From Candidatus Dormiibacterota bacterium (GTDB taxonomy: Bacteria; Chloroflexota; Dormibacteria; Aeolococcales; Aeolococcaceae): a stretch of DNA of 7,406 nucleotides. Numbering within the stretch: position 1 is the first letter of the stretch; every line of letters begins with the position of its first letter. The notes under the pieces are model-generated. The model was not told the DNA's origin and did no database searches. It was given only the letters and a program-made list of their open reading frames with translations. The stretch spans positions 1-7,406 of the forward strand of contig PLXL01000085.1 of assembly GCA_003153215.1 (NCBI GenBank). Reading direction: 5' to 3'. Shown one piece after another: positions 1 through 5,945 of this stretch. The position numbers and the translations under genes were made by a program.

Positions 1-797
1 ACGGGCCCCAGCGTCCGCCCCTCGCCCTTGAGGACGTAGTGGCCGTCGTGGAAGAGTCCGGAGACGGCCGGGTCGAGCCCGATCCCGACGTCCTTGCCGG
101 GCACGTAGCCGGCCTTGAGGATGGCCTCGACGAGCACCTCGACGGCCTCCTCGTTGTGCTTCAGGGAGGGGGCGAAGCCACCCTCGTCGCCCTGCCCGGT
201 GCTGTGCCCCTTGGCCTTGAGGACGGCGCGCAGCGCGTGGAAGCACTCGCTCCCGGCCCGGAGGGCCTCGGCGAAGCTCGGCAGCCCGAGCGGGATGAAC
301 ATGAACTCCTGGAAGTCCACCGAGGTCTGGGCGTGGGCGCCGCCATTGAGGCAGTTGAACTGGGGCACGGGGAGGGTCACGGCACCGACGCCGCCGAGGT
401 AGCGGTAGAGGGGAAGGCCGGTGGACTCGGCGGCGGCCCGCGCGCTGGCCAGGCTCACCCCGAGGATGGCGTTGGCGCCCAGCCGGCCCTTGTTCTCGGT
501 GCCGTCCAGCTCGATGAGGCGAGCATCGAGCGCGCCCTGGTCGAGGGCGTCCATGCCGATCACCTCGGGGGCGATCAGCTCGACCACATTGTTGACAGCC
601 TGGAGGACGCCCTTGCCCCCGTACCGCGAGGCGTCACCGTCGCGCAGCTCGACGGCCTCGTGGATGCCGGTGCTGGCACCGCTCGGGACGATGGCCTGGC
701 CCTCGAAGCCGCTGGCCAGCTCGACGTGAACCTCGACGGTCGGGTTGCCCCGGGAGTCGAGAACCTCTTGGGCGGAGATCGATTCGATGAAGGTCAT
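1..797 (-). CDS. eno: Enolase (phosphopyruvate hydratase), N-terminal part, truncated by window edge
   Basis: Enolase interconverts 2-phosphoglycerate and phosphoenolpyruvate in glycolysis and gluconeogenesis, in the cytoplasm, with two Mg ions. The 265 complete codons begin MTFIESISAQEVLDSRGNPT, the standard enolase N-terminus. Family landmarks are in order: SGAST (residues 39-43, mobile Mg-binding loop), NKGRLGANAILGVS (102-115), NGGAHA (151-156, with the active-site His155), QEFM (163-166, Glu164), GDEGGFAP (203-210, Glu205, catalytic) and GLDPAVS (240-246, Asp242, metal ligand). Enolases are usually about 425-430 residues, so roughly 160 residues, including the remaining metal ligands and the catalytic Lys, lie beyond position 1. 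The loop before and after GGAHA is unusual: PQFNC (145-149) and QTSVDF (157-162), where most bacterial enolases have MMNI and DNNVDI. It therefore resembles a divergent enolase subgroup rather than the commonest bacterial type. The ATG at 797 is the only start that fits the family N-terminus. No Shine-Dalgarno lies at normal spacing, and a -10-like box suggests a leaderless start. Confidence 0.96.
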   Translation of the reverse strand, partial: MTFIESISAQEVLDSRGNPTVEVHVELASGFEGQAIVPSGASTGIHEAVELRDGDASRYGGKGVLQAVNNVVELIAPEVIGMDALDQGALDARLIELDGTENKGRLGANAILGVSLASARAAAESTGLPLYRYLGGVGAVTLPVPQFNCLNGGAHAQTSVDFQEFMFIPLGLPSFAEALRAGSECFHALRAVLKAKGHSTGQGDEGGFAPSLKHNEEAVEVLVEAILKAGYVPGKDVGIGLDPAVSGLFHDGHYVLKGEGRTLGP

Positions 798-803
798 GGC
801 CGG

Positions 804-834
804 AGGATAGCCGTCGGGACCCCTCCGACGTCAG
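804..834 (-). promoter_or_regulatory. Candidate leaderless promoter of enolase
   Basis: On the minus strand TATCCT (809-804) lies 6 nt before the enolase ATG at 797, so a transcript starting at the usual distance would begin at or next to the A of ATG. A weak -35-like CTGACG (834-829) sits 19 nt upstream of it. There is a GGAGG further upstream, but about 25 nt from the ATG, too far to act as a normal ribosome binding site. The promoter is inferred from the motif and its spacing only. Confidence 0.35.
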
Positions 835-861
835 GGGCGTAGGTCATCAAGCAGAGGGCGA

Positions 862-879
862 CGATCGGCGGTCCGATCG
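862..879. repeat. Perfect 7-bp inverted repeat upstream of enolase
   Basis: CGATCGG - CGGT - CCGATCG is a perfect inverted repeat with a 4-nt spacer. It sits 65 bp upstream of the enolase start and 113 bp beyond the RDD stop codon. It could be an operator for enolase or the hairpin of a terminator for the RDD gene. There is no T-tract after it on either strand, which weakens the terminator reading. A second, less regular GC hairpin (899-904 with 913-918) lies closer to the RDD stop. Confidence 0.4.
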
Positions 880-992
880 ACCGGGCAATGGGGCCCGCCC
901 GCCCCCCGGGAAGGGCGGAGGGCGGCTGCCTGCTCATCGCGGTGCTGGGCCGGTCTCAGGTCAGGCAGCCGTCCGCTCCTCGGGGTGGCCGG

Positions 993-1838
993 CTACGGAG
1001 CCGCCGGTGGCGTGGGCGGGTACTGGGGCGGGTATTGGGACTGGGGCGGGTATTGGGACTGGGGCGGGTATGGGGACTGGGGCGGGTATTGGGGCACCGT
1101 CGGGTACGGCGTCGGCGCGGTCGGGTAGCCCAGCGCGGCATACGGGTACGCCGGCTGGCCGTACGCCGCCAGCGCGGGAAGACCTGGCCGCACCACCAGG
1201 GCCCGACCCAGCTTGTCGTGCAACCCCTGCTTCCGGGGGTCCCAGGCCACCCAGAGCAGGGCGAGGAACACCACCAGGTCCGCGATGTCACCGGCACCCG
1301 AGACGAAGGCGAGCAGGCCGGGACCCCACCAGACGATGGAGCGGGCCAGGGCGCGCCCGAGCGGCAGATGGCTGGCGGTGTCCTCGACGCGGACCACCCG
1401 CACTCCGACCGCTCGCTGTCCGAGGGTGCTCCCCCAACCCGCGACGAGCACTCCGAAGTAGAGGGCGTCGAAGACGCAGCCGATCAGGGAGAGGGTCACC
1501 ACTCCACCGGACGGGAGCACGTACGGCGGTGTCGCGAGGCCGTTCTGGTTGGCGTAGGTGACCTGGTTCACGTAGGTGCTGATGGTCGAGCCGAAGACGA
1601 TGAAGAAGACGATCAGCGACGGCACACCGATGATGATGCCGTCGAGAATGTAGCCGCCGAAACGGCGCCAGAAGCCCGAGTACACCAACCCGGGACCCGG
1701 GCCCGGGGTGCCGTAGGGGCCAGGGTACGCGGGGTACCCCGGCGGCGGGGCGTAGTAGCCACCGGGGGACGGGGCATAGCCGCCCGGGTTCGGGGCGTAG
1801 CCGCCCGAGGGCGGCGCCGAGGGAGGCTGCCAGCTCAT
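993..1838 (-). CDS. RDD-family membrane protein with Pro-rich N- and C-terminal tails
   Basis: This is a predicted membrane protein of 281 residues; RDD-family function is mostly unknown, with some members linked to ion or osmolyte transport. Residues 1-52 are a Pro/Gly/Tyr-rich tail with GGYAP repeats. The RDD domain spans about 53-217: FWRRFGGYILDGIIIG (56-71) carries the conserved Arg and Asp at the first membrane helix. Further hydrophobic segments lie at about 112-134 and 168-199. TLGQRAVGVRVV (138-149) and KQGLHDKLGRALVV (203-216) are typical family motifs, the latter with Asp208. Residues 226-281 form a second low-complexity tail ending in YPPQSQ-type hexapeptide repeats. I chose the ATG at 1838 because it follows a GGTGG-rich stretch and gives the usual MSWQPP-like start; a TTG at 1862 would add eight residues. 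A promoter with a perfect -35 lies upstream. The tails probably face the cytoplasm, by analogy with other actinobacterial RDD proteins. The family is clear; the cargo or partner is not. Confidence 0.9.
   Translation of the reverse strand: MSWQPPSAPPSGGYAPNPGGYAPSPGGYYAPPPGYPAYPGPYGTPGPGPGLVYSGFWRRFGGYILDGIIIGVPSLIVFFIVFGSTISTYVNQVTYANQNGLATPPYVLPSGGVVTLSLIGCVFDALYFGVLVAGWGSTLGQRAVGVRVVRVEDTASHLPLGRALARSIVWWGPGLLAFVSGAGDIADLVVFLALLWVAWDPRKQGLHDKLGRALVVRPGLPALAAYGQPAYPYAALGYPTAPTPYPTVPQYPPQSPYPPQSQYPPQSQYPPQYPPTPPAAP
1023..1094. repeat. Four tandem 18-bp repeats in the RDD gene
   Basis: The unit CTGGGGCGGGTATTGGGA occurs four times head to tail (1023-1040, 1041-1058, 1059-1076, 1077-1094). Copies one and two are identical; copies three and four each differ by one base. 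A partial copy precedes the array at 1014-1022. On the minus strand the units encode a Tyr-Pro-Pro-Gln-Ser-Gln hexapeptide, and the change in copy three turns a Ser codon into Pro. The plus strand carries many runs of three or four G with spacers of 1-4 nt, which fits a G-quadruplex-forming pattern. Confidence 0.95.
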
Positions 1839-1876
1839 GGTATCCACCACCACCAAGGCCAATCCAACGGGGCCGC

Positions 1877-1906
1877 ACGATACGCGCCGCGGGGAGCCCT
1901 TGTCAA
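1877..1906 (-). promoter_or_regulatory. Promoter of the RDD gene
   Basis: On the minus strand a perfect TTGACA (1906-1901) is separated by 18 nt from TATCGT (1882-1877), which matches TATAAT at four positions. The predicted start of transcription, near 1870, gives a leader of about 30 nt before the ATG at 1838. This is the best sigma70-type promoter in the window. It begins just 38 bp past the stop of the M20 peptidase, so the RDD gene need not depend on read-through. Confidence 0.6.
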
Positions 1907-1944
1907 GACACCTTTACACGGGATCGGGCCCCGCGGCCGCTTGC

Positions 1945-3351
1945 TCAGGACTCCCCGGGCGGCGTCCGCGGCAGGTTCGCAGCCAGCTCATCCCAGAGCC
2001 GGGTCAGCACCCGGATGCCGGAGCGGAACTGGCCGATGTCGAACTTCTCGTTGGGCGCGTGGATGCGGTCGTCGGGAAGGCCGAAACCGACCAGCACCGA
2101 GGGAAGCCCGAGCAACCGGTCAAACATCTCGACGGGGTGGATCGATCCCCCGGCCCGCGTGCAGTACACCTCGGCGCCGAACACCTCCTTCATGGCACGC
2201 GACGCCGCCAGCACCCCGGGGTGGTCGACCGGCGTGAGCACCGGACGGCTGCCGCCTCCCGGAGTGACCGTGACCCGCACGGCGTCCGGAGTCGCGGCCT
2301 CGATGGCCGCCCGCACCCGGTCCAGGATCACCTCCGGCTGCTGGCGTGGCACGAGCCGGCAGGTGATCTTGGCTCTCGCCCGAGCCGGGATGATCGTCTT
2401 CGAGCCGGGGCCCTGGTAGCCGCCCCAGACACCGTTGATCTCCAGGGTGGGACGCACCGTCCGGCGCTCCGTGGTGGTGTATCCGTTCTCGCCGAAGGTG
2501 GCGGCAACACCCCCGGCCACCTCGCGGAACGCGGCCTCGTCGAAGGGGGCGGCCGCGACCTGGGTCCGCTCCTCACGGGTCAGCTCCACCACCTCGTCGT
2601 AGAAGCCCGGGACGGTCACCCGCCCGGTCCGCGGATCGCGCAGCGAGGCGAGAATCCGGGAGAGCGCCTCCAGAGGGTTGAGGACCGCGCCCCCGAACTC
2701 CCCCGAATGCAGGTCCAGGGCCGGGCCCGTGACCTCCACCTCGAGAGCGACCAGTCCCCGCAGCCCGACGCAGATCGAGGGCTGGCCGCGACCGTGCATC
2801 GCCGTGTCGGAGACGACACAGAGGTCGGCGCGCAGCCGGGTGGCCTCCGCCTCGATGAGCTCCTCGAAGTGGGCCGAGCCGATCTCCTCCTCCCCCTCCA
2901 CGACCAGCTTGAGGTTGAGCGGGAGCTCGCCGCGGGTGCGCAGGTGGGCCTGTACCGCCTTGAGGTGCATCCACACGTGGCTCTTGTCGTCGGCGGCGCC
3001 GCGGCAGCGCAGCTCCCCGCCCACGATGTGCGGCTCGAAGGGCGGCGACGTCCACTCCTCCAGGGGATCGACCGGCTGGATGTCGTGGTGCCCGTAAATG
3101 AGTACGGTGGGCAGCCCCGGATCCACCATCCTCTCCGCGTAGACCGACGGGTGCCCGGCCGTCTCGATCAGCTCCGCGGTGGCGAAGCCCGCATCCCGAG
3201 CCCCCCGGGCGAGCCACTCGGCGCTGCGCCGCACGTCGCCGGCATGGGCGGGGTCGGCCGAGATCGAGGGGATACGGCAGAATTCGACCAATTCATCGAT
3301 GAAGCGCGCCTGGTGGGTGTCGCAGTAGGCGTCGAGATCCCGAGCGTTCAT
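1945..3351 (-). CDS. M20-family metallopeptidase (dipeptidase-like)
   Basis: This is a two-zinc hydrolase of the ArgE/DapE/carboxypeptidase G2 superfamily, close in pattern to cytosolic dipeptidases (carnosinase/CNDP2-like). It probably cleaves dipeptides or related amides in the cytoplasm; no signal peptide is visible. It has 468 residues, normal for this group. Metal and catalytic motifs by family analogy: YGHHD (86-90; His88 ligand, Asp90), RGAADDK (117-123; Asp121 bridging), EGEEEIGS (152-159; Glu155 general base, Glu156 ligand), SDT (181-183; Asp182) and HAPNEKFD (431-438; His431). The lid/dimerisation domain, roughly 196-345, contains LHSGEFGG (214-221), whose His215 corresponds to a substrate-contacting His in dipeptidases. 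GGSIHP lies near 403. I chose the ATG at 3351 because homology-like sequence begins there; starts at 3441 or 3447 would add an Arg-rich leader unlike the family. No Shine-Dalgarno precedes it. The substrate cannot be named from sequence. Confidence 0.93.
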   Translation of the reverse strand: MNARDLDAYCDTHQARFIDELVEFCRIPSISADPAHAGDVRRSAEWLARGARDAGFATAELIETAGHPSVYAERMVDPGLPTVLIYGHHDIQPVDPLEEWTSPPFEPHIVGGELRCRGAADDKSHVWMHLKAVQAHLRTRGELPLNLKLVVEGEEEIGSAHFEELIEAEATRLRADLCVVSDTAMHGRGQPSICVGLRGLVALEVEVTGPALDLHSGEFGGAVLNPLEALSRILASLRDPRTGRVTVPGFYDEVVELTREERTQVAAAPFDEAAFREVAGGVAATFGENGYTTTERRTVRPTLEINGVWGGYQGPGSKTIIPARARAKITCRLVPRQQPEVILDRVRAAIEAATPDAVRVTVTPGGGSRPVLTPVDHPGVLAASRAMKEVFGAEVYCTRAGGSIHPVEMFDRLLGLPSVLVGFGLPDDRIHAPNEKFDIGQFRSGIRVLTRLWDELAANLPRTPPGES

Positions 3352-3359
3352 GACCGTGG

Positions 3360-3365
3360 ATCGTA
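3360..3365 (-). promoter_or_regulatory. Candidate -10 box of the M20 peptidase gene
   Basis: On the minus strand TACGAT lies 8 nt before the ATG at 3351. With no purine-rich Shine-Dalgarno in between, a leaderless or nearly leaderless message is plausible. No convincing -35 is visible at 16-19 nt. The box lies in the 122-bp divergent spacer shared with the coiled-coil gene at 3474. Confidence 0.25.
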
Positions 3366-3473
3366 GCGCGCCGGACTGTCTCCTCTCTCGGCAAGCACAG
3401 CCGCCCTGAGTGGTGTAGCCTCTGCGCCGTCTGTCCCTCATCCCCACTCAACGTCGCAGCAGGAGGTTCGACC

Positions 3474-4112
3474 ATGGCGGTTCAGGCACACGCCCCCGCG
3501 TCCGAGGGCCTACGCCCGCAGGGGCCGGCCCTGAACGAGAGCCCGCCCCGGGCTTTCAGCGCCGCTCCTCCAGCGCCGCCCGCCGTGGACGACCCCGTTG
3601 TCGAGTTGATCGGCCACCCGACCACCCTGCCCCGGGTCGCCTCGTGGACTGCAATCGAGGCCGCCGTCGAGTCGGCGGTCCTCCCCCACCAGCTCCACGA
3701 GATCGACCAGGTCGTCGAGCTGGCCCAGCTCGGAGAGCTGCTCGTCGAGAAGGACGCCCGGGTCGCCCTGCTGGAGCGGGGCCTTGCCGACTGGCGCGAG
3801 CGTGCCCGCCTCGAGATCGAGGCCCGCGCCGCCGCCGAGCGGCTCGCCTTTGAGCGCGAGCGCGACCTCATCGGGGTCATCCACCAGCAGATCTCCGCGA
3901 TCGAGAGCGCCGAGGAGAGCACTCGCGAGGCCTTCGCGCAGGCCGACGAGTTGCGCGCCCGGCTCGACGAGCAGATGACCCTGACCGAGGACGCAGAGGC
4001 GAACACCCAGTCGGCGCTCGCCCGGATGCACGAGCTGCAGATGAGGATCGACGAGCTCGACGACCAGCTGCGTCAGCGGGCTCGACGCTGGTGGAGGCGC
4101 CGGGCCTTCTGA
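3474..4112 (+). CDS. Coiled-coil protein of unknown function
   Basis: I do not recognise this 212-residue protein. Residues 1-40 are rich in Pro and Ala and probably disordered. Residues 41-75 (from DDPVVELIGHPTTLP) are a short mixed segment. From about 75 to 200 the sequence is almost continuous Ala/Glu/Arg/Leu helix with heptad-like spacing, such as LEIEARAAAERLAFERERD (115-133) and MHELQMRIDELDDQLRQRA (185-203), so a long coiled coil is expected. The C-terminus is strongly basic and aromatic (ARRWWRRRAF, 203-212), which could touch membrane lipid or nucleic acid. There is no cysteine, signal peptide or membrane helix. A clear AGGAGG Shine-Dalgarno (3460-3465) sits 8 nt before the ATG, and third codon positions are almost all G or C, so it is a real gene. 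It is divergent from the M20 peptidase. The shape recalls DivIVA-like or scaffold proteins, but there is no motif to assign it. Confidence 0.85.
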   Translation: MAVQAHAPASEGLRPQGPALNESPPRAFSAAPPAPPAVDDPVVELIGHPTTLPRVASWTAIEAAVESAVLPHQLHEIDQVVELAQLGELLVEKDARVALLERGLADWRERARLEIEARAAAERLAFERERDLIGVIHQQISAIESAEESTREAFAQADELRARLDEQMTLTEDAEANTQSALARMHELQMRIDELDDQLRQRARRWWRRRAF

Positions 4113-4151
4113 GGTCCGCCGGAGGCGCAGTCACCGGGATCGGCGCTGCGA

Positions 4152-4176
4152 GCCCCGACGAGCCGGACGCCGGGGC
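4152..4176 (+). terminator. Terminator-like hairpin after the coiled-coil gene
   Basis: GCCCCG (4152-4157) pairs with CGGGGC (4171-4176). Inside the stem, after an A-C mismatch, two more G-C pairs form, leaving a 7-nt loop. It starts 39 nt after the stop of the coiled-coil gene. No T-tract follows, so it is a weak intrinsic terminator at best, as is common in high-GC genomes. Confidence 0.3.
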
Positions 4177-4432
4177 GGCTAAGGCTTCGATGACGGCTGT
4201 CTCCTGACGCGCGAGATGGTCGCGACGTTCGCGGGGTGGCCCCGGAAGCGGGCCGATCCCGGGCTCGTGACCCTGCTGCTCATCGTCAGACCGCTGCGCG
4301 GGCGCAAGCTGCGGCGGCACCGCAAGCAGAGCTGACCCCGGCACCGCTCAGGCCGGGTCATCCCGGGTCCCCCTGACCTCGAGCGCGGCGGTCGTGAGTC
4401 CGCCCGCACTCGGGTTAGCACCCGTCCCGGCA

Positions 4433-4438
4433 TAGAAT
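4433..4438 (+). promoter_or_regulatory. -10 box of the aldo/keto reductase gene
   Basis: TAGAAT matches TATAAT at five of six positions and stands out in this GC-rich spacer. The predicted transcription start, near 4445, gives a leader of about 50 nt. At 16-19 nt upstream there is no recognisable -35 (the sequence there is CTCGGGT-like), so the promoter may need an activator or an alternative sigma factor. Confidence 0.45.
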
Positions 4439-4448
4439 TAGGGAGCAA

Positions 4449-4467
4449 CCGGGAATTGCCATTCCGG
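4449..4467 (+). promoter_or_regulatory. Palindrome in the aldo/keto reductase leader, possible operator
   Basis: CCGGGAATTGCCATTCCGG contains a perfect GGAAT - TGCC - ATTCC inverted repeat, extended by CC/GG on the outside after one bulged G. It lies about 4-22 nt downstream of the predicted transcription start and 29 nt before the ATG, a position typical of repressor operators. It could equally be an RNA hairpin in the leader. Confidence 0.35.
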
Positions 4468-4496
4468 ACACCCCGTCGACCAAGGAGCCGCAAACC

Positions 4497-5327
4497 ATGA
4501 CAATCGGCGCACTCACAGCAGACGGGCGGGGCCGCCTCCTCAACGATGGCAACCAGATCCCCCTGCTCGGCCTCGGGGTCTGGCAGATGAGCGACGGGCG
4601 AGAGTGCGAAGACGCCGTCCGCTGGGCGCTCGAGCTCGGTTACCGCCACATCGACACCGCCCAGGCCTACGGCAATGAGGAGAGCGTGGGGAAGGCACTG
4701 CTCGCGAGCGCCGTGCCCCGTGACGACATCTTCATCACCACCAAGTTCCTTCCGGGGAATCGGGATCCCGTCGCAGCCATGGAGCAGAGCCTGCGGCGAC
4801 TTGGCGTCGACCACGTGGACCTGTACCTCATTCACTCGCCGCAGGGCGACGCCACCTGGGCGTGGCCGGGCATGGAGCGAGCACGCGAGCTCGGATATGC
4901 GCGCTCGGTGGGGATCTCCAACTTCAACGCCACCGAGCTGGACGAGGTGATCGGGGTCGGGACGATCGCTCCAGCTGTGAACCAGATCAACTTCAGCTCA
5001 CTCCAGTACCGGAAGGCGCTGCTCGAGGCCTGCGAGAGACGTGGCGTCGTGCTCGAGGCGTACAGCCCGCTGGGAACGGGCCGGCACCTTGGCAACCAGA
5101 CCGTCCGGCTGGTGGCGGATCGTGTGGAGCGAACTCCCGCACAGGTCCTGTTGCGGTGGTGCATCCAGCGCGATATCCCCGTCATCCCCAAGTCCACCCA
5201 CCGCGACCGCATCGAGGAAAACGCCGACATCTTCAGCTTCCAGCTGTCCGACGAGGATATGCGGGCTCTGGACGCCCTCGACGAGACGGGCGGCACCGAT
5301 CGCGCCGTCGAACACCCGTGGTGGTGA
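4497..5327 (+). CDS. Aldo/keto reductase, 2,5-diketo-D-gluconate reductase-like
   Basis: This cytoplasmic (beta/alpha)8-barrel oxidoreductase reduces aldehydes or ketones with NADPH. The 276 residues are complete and of normal length. The catalytic tetrad of the family is intact: Asp53 and Tyr58 in GYRHIDTAQAYGNE (48-61), Lys83 in FITTKF (79-84) and His113 in LYLIHSP (109-115). The substrate/nicotinamide side shows VGISNFN (138-144) and VNQINF (161-166). The latter usually reads VNQIEFHP, so the loop after strand six departs from the norm. Cofactor motif IPKSTHRDRIEEN (230-242) has Lys232, Ser233, Arg238 and Asn242, the set that binds the 2'-phosphate of NADPH in the AKR5 group. The start ATG has AAGGAG (4482-4487) 9 nt upstream. 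The gene is preceded by its own -10 and palindrome and followed by a hairpin, so it is probably monocistronic. Its physiological substrate is unknown; detoxification of reactive carbonyls or sugar-acid metabolism are both possible. Confidence 0.94.
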   Translation: MTIGALTADGRGRLLNDGNQIPLLGLGVWQMSDGRECEDAVRWALELGYRHIDTAQAYGNEESVGKALLASAVPRDDIFITTKFLPGNRDPVAAMEQSLRRLGVDHVDLYLIHSPQGDATWAWPGMERARELGYARSVGISNFNATELDEVIGVGTIAPAVNQINFSSLQYRKALLEACERRGVVLEAYSPLGTGRHLGNQTVRLVADRVERTPAQVLLRWCIQRDIPVIPKSTHRDRIEENADIFSFQLSDEDMRALDALDETGGTDRAVEHPWW

Positions 5328-5377
5328 GGGGTACAGGGCGGCTATCCGCGTGACGGCAGTCCATGGGCTTCGTCGAG

Positions 5378-5396
5378 CCGCCACCATGTCTGGCGG
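5378..5396 (+). terminator. Hairpin downstream of the aldo/keto reductase gene
   Basis: CCGCCA (5378-5383) pairs with TGGCGG (5391-5396) around a 7-nt loop, 50 nt past the stop codon. ATTCAAA follows instead of a T-tract. An alternative pairing of GGCGGCT (5337-5343) with AGCCGCC (5376-5382) would compete with it. The terminator role is tentative. Confidence 0.3.
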
Positions 5397-5414
5397 ATTC
5401 AAAGGGTCAGCGCA

Positions 5415-5443
5415 CTGCCTCGGTGGGTGGCAAATGATTGCCG
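5415..5443 (+). repeat. Putative left terminal inverted repeat of the IS30 remnant
   Basis: Compared with the reverse complement of 5946-5973, this stretch shares GCCT, then after a one-base length difference the block GGGTGGC (5425-5431), then scattered matches and a final CCG. It also contains a small internal palindrome, GGCAA - ATGA - TTGCC (5429-5442). It ends just before the Shine-Dalgarno of the transposase frame, the expected layout for a left end. Confidence 0.4.
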
Positions 5444-5458
5444 CAACCAGGAGGTGCC

Positions 5459-5893
5459 ATGACGGGGTATCGGCGATTCACGGAGTCCGAGAAGGCTGAG
5501 ATCTGGGATCGGATCGAGGCGGGTGAGAGCGTGCGGTCGGTCGCCGTCGCGTTCGGCCACTTTCCCAGCGCTGTGCGAGGCATGGTCCAGCGCAGCGGTG
5601 GGAGCCGCCCGAGGGCCCGGCGACGCCGCGAGCTGGCGCTGTCGGCCGCGGAGAGAGAAGAGATCTCCCGCGGCCTGGCAGCCAGGCAGTCCTCTCGAAC
5701 CATCGCGGCAAAGCTAGGCCGGGCGCCGTCGACGGTGGCCCGCGAGGTCGGGCGGAACGGCGGCCGGTCCCTGTATAGAGCTGGTAGCGCTGAGCGCCGC
5801 GCCCAGCAACGCTGCCGGCGTCCGAGGCCGGGCAAGGCCGCGCTGGGCTGGCAGCTGCGAGCGGTGGTCGAGGCTAAGCTGGCCCTGAGGTAA
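5459..5893 (+). pseudogene. IS30-family transposase, N-terminal DNA-binding part only
   Basis: The frame encodes 144 residues. The first helix-turn-helix region is at about 7-45 (FTESEKAEIWDRIEAGESV, then SVAVAFGHFPSAV). A basic linker follows at 49-58. The second is the typical IS30 HTH, LSAAEREEISRGLAA (61-75) followed by AAKLGRAPSTVAREVGRNGG (83-102). Residues 103-144 match the usual YRA...AERRA...RPRPGK...VVEAKLALR stretch. In intact family members this continues with a Trp-Ser-Pro-Glu-Gln-Ile-type segment and a DDE domain of 200 or more residues. Here a TAA follows directly. The ATG at 5459 has AGGAGG (5449-5454) 4 nt upstream; a TTG at 5438 is less likely. The product could bind the element's ends but cannot catalyse transposition. 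The family call is firm; whether the protein is made is unknown. Confidence 0.85.
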
Positions 5894-5945
5894 GCGCCGG
5901 CCAGCGCCGCAACGTGATGGAGCCACCCGCGCACGTCCATCAGAT

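Larger units (their letters stand above)
4113..4496. other. Intergenic spacer before the aldo/keto reductase gene
   Basis: This GC-rich spacer of 384 bp carries no gene I can support. It holds a terminator-like hairpin (4152-4176), a short open frame (4216-4335, 39 codons, Arg-rich, no Shine-Dalgarno), and at its right end the -10 box and palindrome of the next gene. The short frame has high G/C at third positions, but so do overlapping frames here, so this does not prove coding. Confidence 0.6.

Noticed and set aside
39..842. Plus-strand open frame of 267 codons
   Set aside because: It is the exact codon-by-codon antisense of enolase; the minus strand carries the unmistakable enolase motifs.
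888..2237. Plus-strand open frame of 449 codons
   Set aside because: Antisense of the RDD gene and the end of the M20 gene; Arg/Gly-rich low-complexity translation with no family features.
1837..3366. Plus-strand open frame of 509 codons
   Set aside because: Antisense shadow of the M20 peptidase, whose metal-binding motifs are on the minus strand.
3352..3447. N-terminal extension of the M20 peptidase to GTG 3447 or ATG 3441
   Set aside because: The added 30-32 residues are Arg/Cys-rich and unlike the family, and they would overlap the ribosome binding-site region of the divergent gene.
4216..4335. Small plus-strand frame of 39 codons, Arg-rich C-terminus
   Set aside because: High third-position G/C, but overlapping frames show the same bias; no ribosome binding site and no known family.
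4412..4424. Possible heat-shock CIRCE element (TTAGCAC half site)
   Set aside because: Only one half site is present; no matching GTGCTAA half at 9-nt spacing.
4179..4835. Minus-strand open frame of 218 codons
   Set aside because: Overlaps the start and catalytic region of the aldo/keto reductase on the opposite strand; no recognisable domain.
5407..5940. Minus-strand open frame of 177 codons
   Set aside because: Antisense of the IS30 transposase fragment; composition is that of a shadow frame.
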